NCBI GenBank assembly: GCA_032717465.1
Contig: CM064670.1
Coordinates: 17,050,109 to 17,114,108, forward strand
DNA: 64,000 nucleotides
From: Coenobita brevimanus
Lineage: Eukaryota > Arthropoda > Malacostraca > Decapoda > Coenobitidae
Reading direction: 5' to 3'
Shown here: positions 60,672-64,000 of the stretch, piece after piece
Layout: each line of letters begins with the position of its first letter
Numbering within the stretch: position 1 is the first letter of the stretch
Translations under genes and position numbers: made by a program
Notes under the pieces: generated by a model
Seen by the model: the letters and a program-made list of their open reading frames with translations, nothing else
Told to the model about the DNA's origin: nothing
Database searches by the model: none

Positions 60672-60969
60672 ACAGAAGTTAGGGAATGTATTACTAAGAT
60701 TTTGAGAGAAACAGTATGCTTATACAGCAGACATTAGTAAGGCTTTTCTCAAAATAGGACTGAGAGAGGAGGATATGAAATTTACAAAATTCCTCTAGCC
60801 TCAAGACCCTCAAAATGAGGACAGAAGTTAGGGAATGTATTACTAAGATTTTGAGAGAAACCGTATGCTTATACAGCAGACATTAGTAAGGCTTTTCTCA
60901 AAATAGGACTGAGAGAGGAGGATATGAAATTTACAAAATTCCTCTAGCCTCAAGACCCTCAAAATGAGG
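60672..60969 (+). repeat. 149-bp tandem duplication over RT motif A
   Basis: 60672-60820 and 60821-60969 are almost identical and both include the coding text for ADISKAF. Confidence 0.95.
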
Positions 60970-61300
60970 ATAATCCATTGAAAACTTTGTGTTTCCGATC
61001 GGTGCTCTTTGGCTTTTGTGCTAGTCCTTTCCTACTTTGCAGCACTTTGAAACATCATTTTGGAAAGGCCAAATGCCCGTAAATAAGGCAGGTGTTGCTG
61101 ATACAGAGGCTGAAGCATTGAAGGCTTAAGAAGCAGCCAATTCCATATGTGGGAAGGCAGATTTGCCGTTACAGAGCTGGAATACAATTTCACCGCCTTT
61201 GAGGAATAAAATACAAGAGGACTATCCAAATACTGACATTCCCAAAGCTCATAATGTGTTGGGTCTTAACTGGGATACAACAGCTGATGAAATAAGTTTG

Positions 61301-61854
61301 AAACCAGTTAAGATCTCTGATGTCACCCTCATCAAGAGGTCCTTGTTAAGTCTGGTCTCTATGTTATTTAACTCATTAGGATTGGTCAGTCCTATAGTTA
61401 TTAGGGGCAAATGTTTAGGGCAAAAGGCTTGGCGAGAAAGGTTAGACTGGGACACGGAATTAGGTGAGACATATGTGGAACAATAGGAACAGATCAGAAA
61501 GGAGTTTGAAAAAACATCAAGCGTAGGAATACTCAGGAAAATAAACAGTGATAAGAAGTCACAGTTGCACATATTTTGTGATGCTTCTCAAAGGGCATAT
61601 GGAACAGTAGCTTATTGTGCAACAGGAGAGGATAGTAAGATTATTATGTCCAAAGCCAAAGTTGCGCCAATTAAAGGAAGGACCGTACCTCAAATGGAAT
61701 TGGCTTCCATAGAAGTAGGAACTAAATTGGCCAGGTATATAACCACTACTCTTGATACTCAGTTTGAGGATGTATATATATATGGATTGACAGTGAGATT
61801 TGTCTTTACTGGATAGGGAAGGAAGACAGTAAAATTCCTTCCGTCCACAATAGA
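61301..61854 (+). pseudogene. BEL/Pao RNase H
   Basis: 61301-61486 carries the connection (LIKRSLLSLVSMLFNSLGLV and KAWRERLDWDTEL). RNase H follows at 61565: LHIFCDASQRAYGTVAY (first Asp), SKAKVAPIKGRTVPQMELAS (Glu) and KLARYITTTLD. The next Asp block is altered (YGLTVRFVFTG in place of a DSxxVLxW-type motif). Stops lie between the blocks. Confidence 0.85.
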
Positions 61855-63087
61855 GTGAAGACTATTAAAGAGCTGTCTTCCAAATTTAGATTTATGCATG
61901 TATCCTCCAAGCAAAACCCAGCTGATCTGCTTTCGAGAGGTTCAACAGTAAAGAGACTTGTCAAAGATAACTTGTGGTTTAAAGGTCCTAAATGGTTACT
62001 CACTAATGACTGGCCTGAGAAGAAACAGTATTGTATTGCTGAGGTTAGTGTAGTGAACTTGGATCCTGTAGTACCTGAGCCAGATGTAACTGACATTAGC
62101 AGTTTCTCATCAATAAGACAACTTGTTAACACTACTAAATTAGTTGTTAAATTTTTTAATAAGATAGTGGGGTTTGAGAAGTTTTATCCCATGGAGTATT
62201 GGCTGAAAAAGACACAGAGGAGTTATTACGGAGAGATATTTGACCTTTTAGGCCAAGGCACTGGGAACAAGAATAAGCTGATAAGAGATTTAGGATTGTT
62301 CTTAGACGGAAAGGGTCTAATTAGATGCCGTGGCCGAATAATAAAGATGATTTGCCTCTCCAAACTAGACATCCTATATTGTTACCCAAGAATGGTTATT
62401 TTGTACAGTGAATTGTTAAGGAAGCCCATGATTTGACTCTTCATGGAGGTGTGCCGCAGACATTGGCCCGAATCTGGGAAAGGTATTGGATCCCTAAGGG
62501 TAGACAGATCATAAAGAAATATCTCAAAGGTTGCATTATATGTAGGAGGTATGAACAACAATCATATGACTATCCAGGACCACCTGCCTTACCAAAGGAT
62601 AGGGTAAATGTAATTTGGCCCTTCAAGGTAAGTGGAGTTGATTACTCGGGTTGTAACTATTATGGGTGAGGGAACTCTCCATAAGGTGTATATATTTTTG
62701 TTTACTTGCACCTATACAAGGACAGTCCATCTAGAAATGGCAGAAGATTTAAGTTCAGAGACATTCCTGACTGTATTCAGAAGATTTGCAGCTACATGGT
62801 CTTGTTCTAATAAATTAATATGCGACAATGGAACCAATATCGTTGGAGCTGCTCCTATACTTTTAAATATAATGAATGACCCAAAGGTTAAGTCGGCGCT
62901 GGGAATCCGAAATTGTACCTGGCAGTTCATAACTCCAAGAGCTCCATGGCAAAATCGATTTATCGAACGAATGAGTGCCACTGTGAAGAACTGTCTTAGT
63001 GTAACGGTCGCCATTTTCTTCCACCGTTATTTTTCAATCAGTGTAATGTTAGGATTTATAATCTTACCGGTTGTTGGTACTGGTTAA
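61855..63087 (+). pseudogene. BEL/Pao integrase, C-terminus lost
   Basis: The linker (SSKQNPADLLSRG, then KGPKWLLTNDWPE) leads to the zinc module HDLTLHG and CIICRRYEQ (HHCC). The catalytic core reads VSGVDYSG (Asp), CDNGTNIVGA (Asp) and NRFIERMSATVKNCL (Glu), in three frames: 61855-62436, 62433-62669 and 62632-63087. After KNCL the text changes to unrelated residues (FFHRYFSISVMLGF) and stops, so the usual last part of a BEL integrase is missing. Confidence 0.88.
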
Positions 63088-63159
63088 CTTACCTATTGAT
63101 AATACAGATGGTACTTGACTTAGTCTCCCCTCCTTGGTTAATAGAAAATTCACTTCAAT

Positions 63160-63180
63160 AAAACAAAAGGGGGGAGGGAG
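63160..63180 (+). promoter_or_regulatory. Polypurine tract of the BEL element
   Basis: AAAACAAAAGGGGGGAGGGA lies just before TTGTGGTTTG. A purine run in this place is the plus-strand primer for reverse transcription. Confidence 0.75.
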
Positions 63181-64000
63181 TTGTGGTTTGACTTGGTATG
63201 GTAGATGATAATTGTTTAAGAAAATTTTGGTAGCGTTTGTAGTTTTTGGCCGAGTCTAGATTAAGTCAGTACAACGTGTGGTCGTCGTTCCCTAAGCGAA
63301 GGAATCTTGAATTGGAAGGGGAGTGAGTTAGGCATGAGGACATAATTCCCTTGATTAGGTATAACAAGAAAAGAAAGACATATACTTTACTCTACTTTAA
63401 TAATTTTATACTGGTTTTCAAAAGACATTTTTAATTACATGACCTTTTGTCGTATGAAAGAAGGTTGTACATTAAAACCATGGTTTGGGTGATCATTCCT
63501 ACAACACTGTCAATAGGCGAAAACAATTTAGTACATACAAGCGATTTCTGAGGTCATCGTACCTTACTTTTTTTTGTCAGTTATTCTTGGGCTCGACAAT
63601 AGCCTCAAGACAGGTACCTTTTTACGAGCTTGGGTTGTCTTTTCGGGCTGGCATAGCCTCGAACTAATAAAAATAATTACTCGTGTTCTATTTCGTCCGT
63701 ATAGTATACTCTCCTCATGCAATTCTCTATAATCCACAAACACTATCAATTCATAATTATTAATAGTTCATAATCATCATTACTACATAATCACCAAAAA
63801 TGCATAATCACTCGGGCTTGTGTAGCCTCGAGGAACAATTCAAAATCGCATAATCACCAAGAATACATAATCACTCGGGCTTGTTTAGCCTCGAGGAACA
63901 ATTCAAAAATCACATTATTGCTCACAACCACTAAGTTCCCTTCCACGCTCCTAATTTTCTAACACATTCATATAAGAGAAAGAAAACGGTTAATGAATTT
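63181..64000 (+). repeat. Probable BEL 3' LTR and flank
   Basis: It starts TGTGGTTTGAC after the PPT. I cannot match it to a 5' LTR in the window, so its right end is unknown. 63786-63848 and 63849-63911 are 63-bp tandem units (CATAATCAC and CTCGGGCTTG words), with a looser third copy of the GGGCT.G..TAGCCTCGA core near 63635-63662. Confidence 0.55.

Larger units (their letters stand above)
59866..61300 (+). pseudogene. BEL/Pao reverse transcriptase, missing the YVDD block
   Basis: The linker 60120-60443 reads KIEPVHKLWDLDGIGIHSEE and FPWKLNHLELPTNYQATKAQ. RT then has VTTPIRIVFNWSSKTSKGPA and SLNDCLYSGLTPTEV, and motif A as ADISKAFLKIGL, which is present twice because of a 149-bp tandem duplication. 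SVLFGFCASPFLL and KHHFGKAKCP follow. The YVDD/YVDN catalytic block expected next is absent: sequence jumps near 61078 to ADLPLQSWNT-type thumb residues and to VLGLNWDTTADEISLK. The RT is therefore catalytically dead. Confidence 0.87.
58209..63180 (+). mobile_element. BEL/Pao LTR retrotransposon, internal region
   Basis: The order gag, protease, RT, RNase H, integrase, PPT is clear. Motifs at each step are of BEL/Pao type (LPEFDGEQNWKSFWNQF gag, LPWK-type approach to RT, GVDYSG integrase). Stops, deletions and tandem duplications make it defective. Confidence 0.92.

Overview
The window looks like intergenic or heterochromatic DNA of an invertebrate, most likely a decapod crustacean. That call rests on overall character: A+T-rich DNA packed with (TA)n, (CA)n and (TAGA)n microsatellites, and several non-LTR families whose proteins resemble those I recall as abundant in crab and shrimp assemblies. 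I could not run a search to confirm this. I found no intact host protein gene. Almost everything supportable is transposable-element sequence, mostly decayed, and heavily nested. Family labels used here are local: E, F, G, R = four endonuclease/reverse-transcriptase LINEs; J1, J2 = jockey-like LINEs; H = a LINE with RNase H; X = a repeat of unknown class; S1, S2, K = SINE-like modules.

Layout. 1-6273: minus-strand Ty3/gypsy-type LTR retrotransposon (gag, protease, RT-RNase H, integrase, PBS, 5' LTR; the 3' LTR would lie left of the window). 6274-9900: plus-strand E copy interrupted by a J1 insertion (6504-8860). 9900-19310: SINE-like repeats, three more E copies, long (TA)n tracts, a tRNA-like SINE and repeated S2/K modules. 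19315-22407: 3' half of H, X copy 1, and an LTR plus leader of an element related to the first Ty3 element. 22408-31900: J2, a long F LINE, a long J1 copy and a J2 endonuclease fragment, all on the minus strand. 31923-35458: a decayed plus-strand J1 and a minus-strand 5' fragment of a sister family. 35459-43344: two X copies in inverted orientation flanking a G LINE; a TTAA-flanked MITE sits in G, and the left X arm carries two MITEs absent from the right arm. 43345-45165: 5' half of an H LINE. 45422-48292: R LINE carrying a SINE with a 5S rRNA-like head; then a tRNA-headed, A-tailed SINE. 48860-50530: head-to-tail 3' fragments of G, E and J1. 50557-51755: a second TTAA-flanked MITE. 52476-57795: an SGNH-hydrolase-like reading frame split by a full-length J1, itself split by J2. 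58209-64000: plus-strand BEL/Pao retrotransposon (gag, protease, RT, RNase H, integrase, PPT and probable 3' LTR).

The genes do not form a pathway; they are parasites at different stages of decay. The relationships of most interest are the nesting order, the shared 3' tail between a 5S-headed SINE and the E LINE, the unknown X family joined to the same GTAC of H in two orientations, a 128-bp inverted duplication across an LTR/PBS boundary, and the split SGNH-like ORF close to an LTR-type primer-binding motif.
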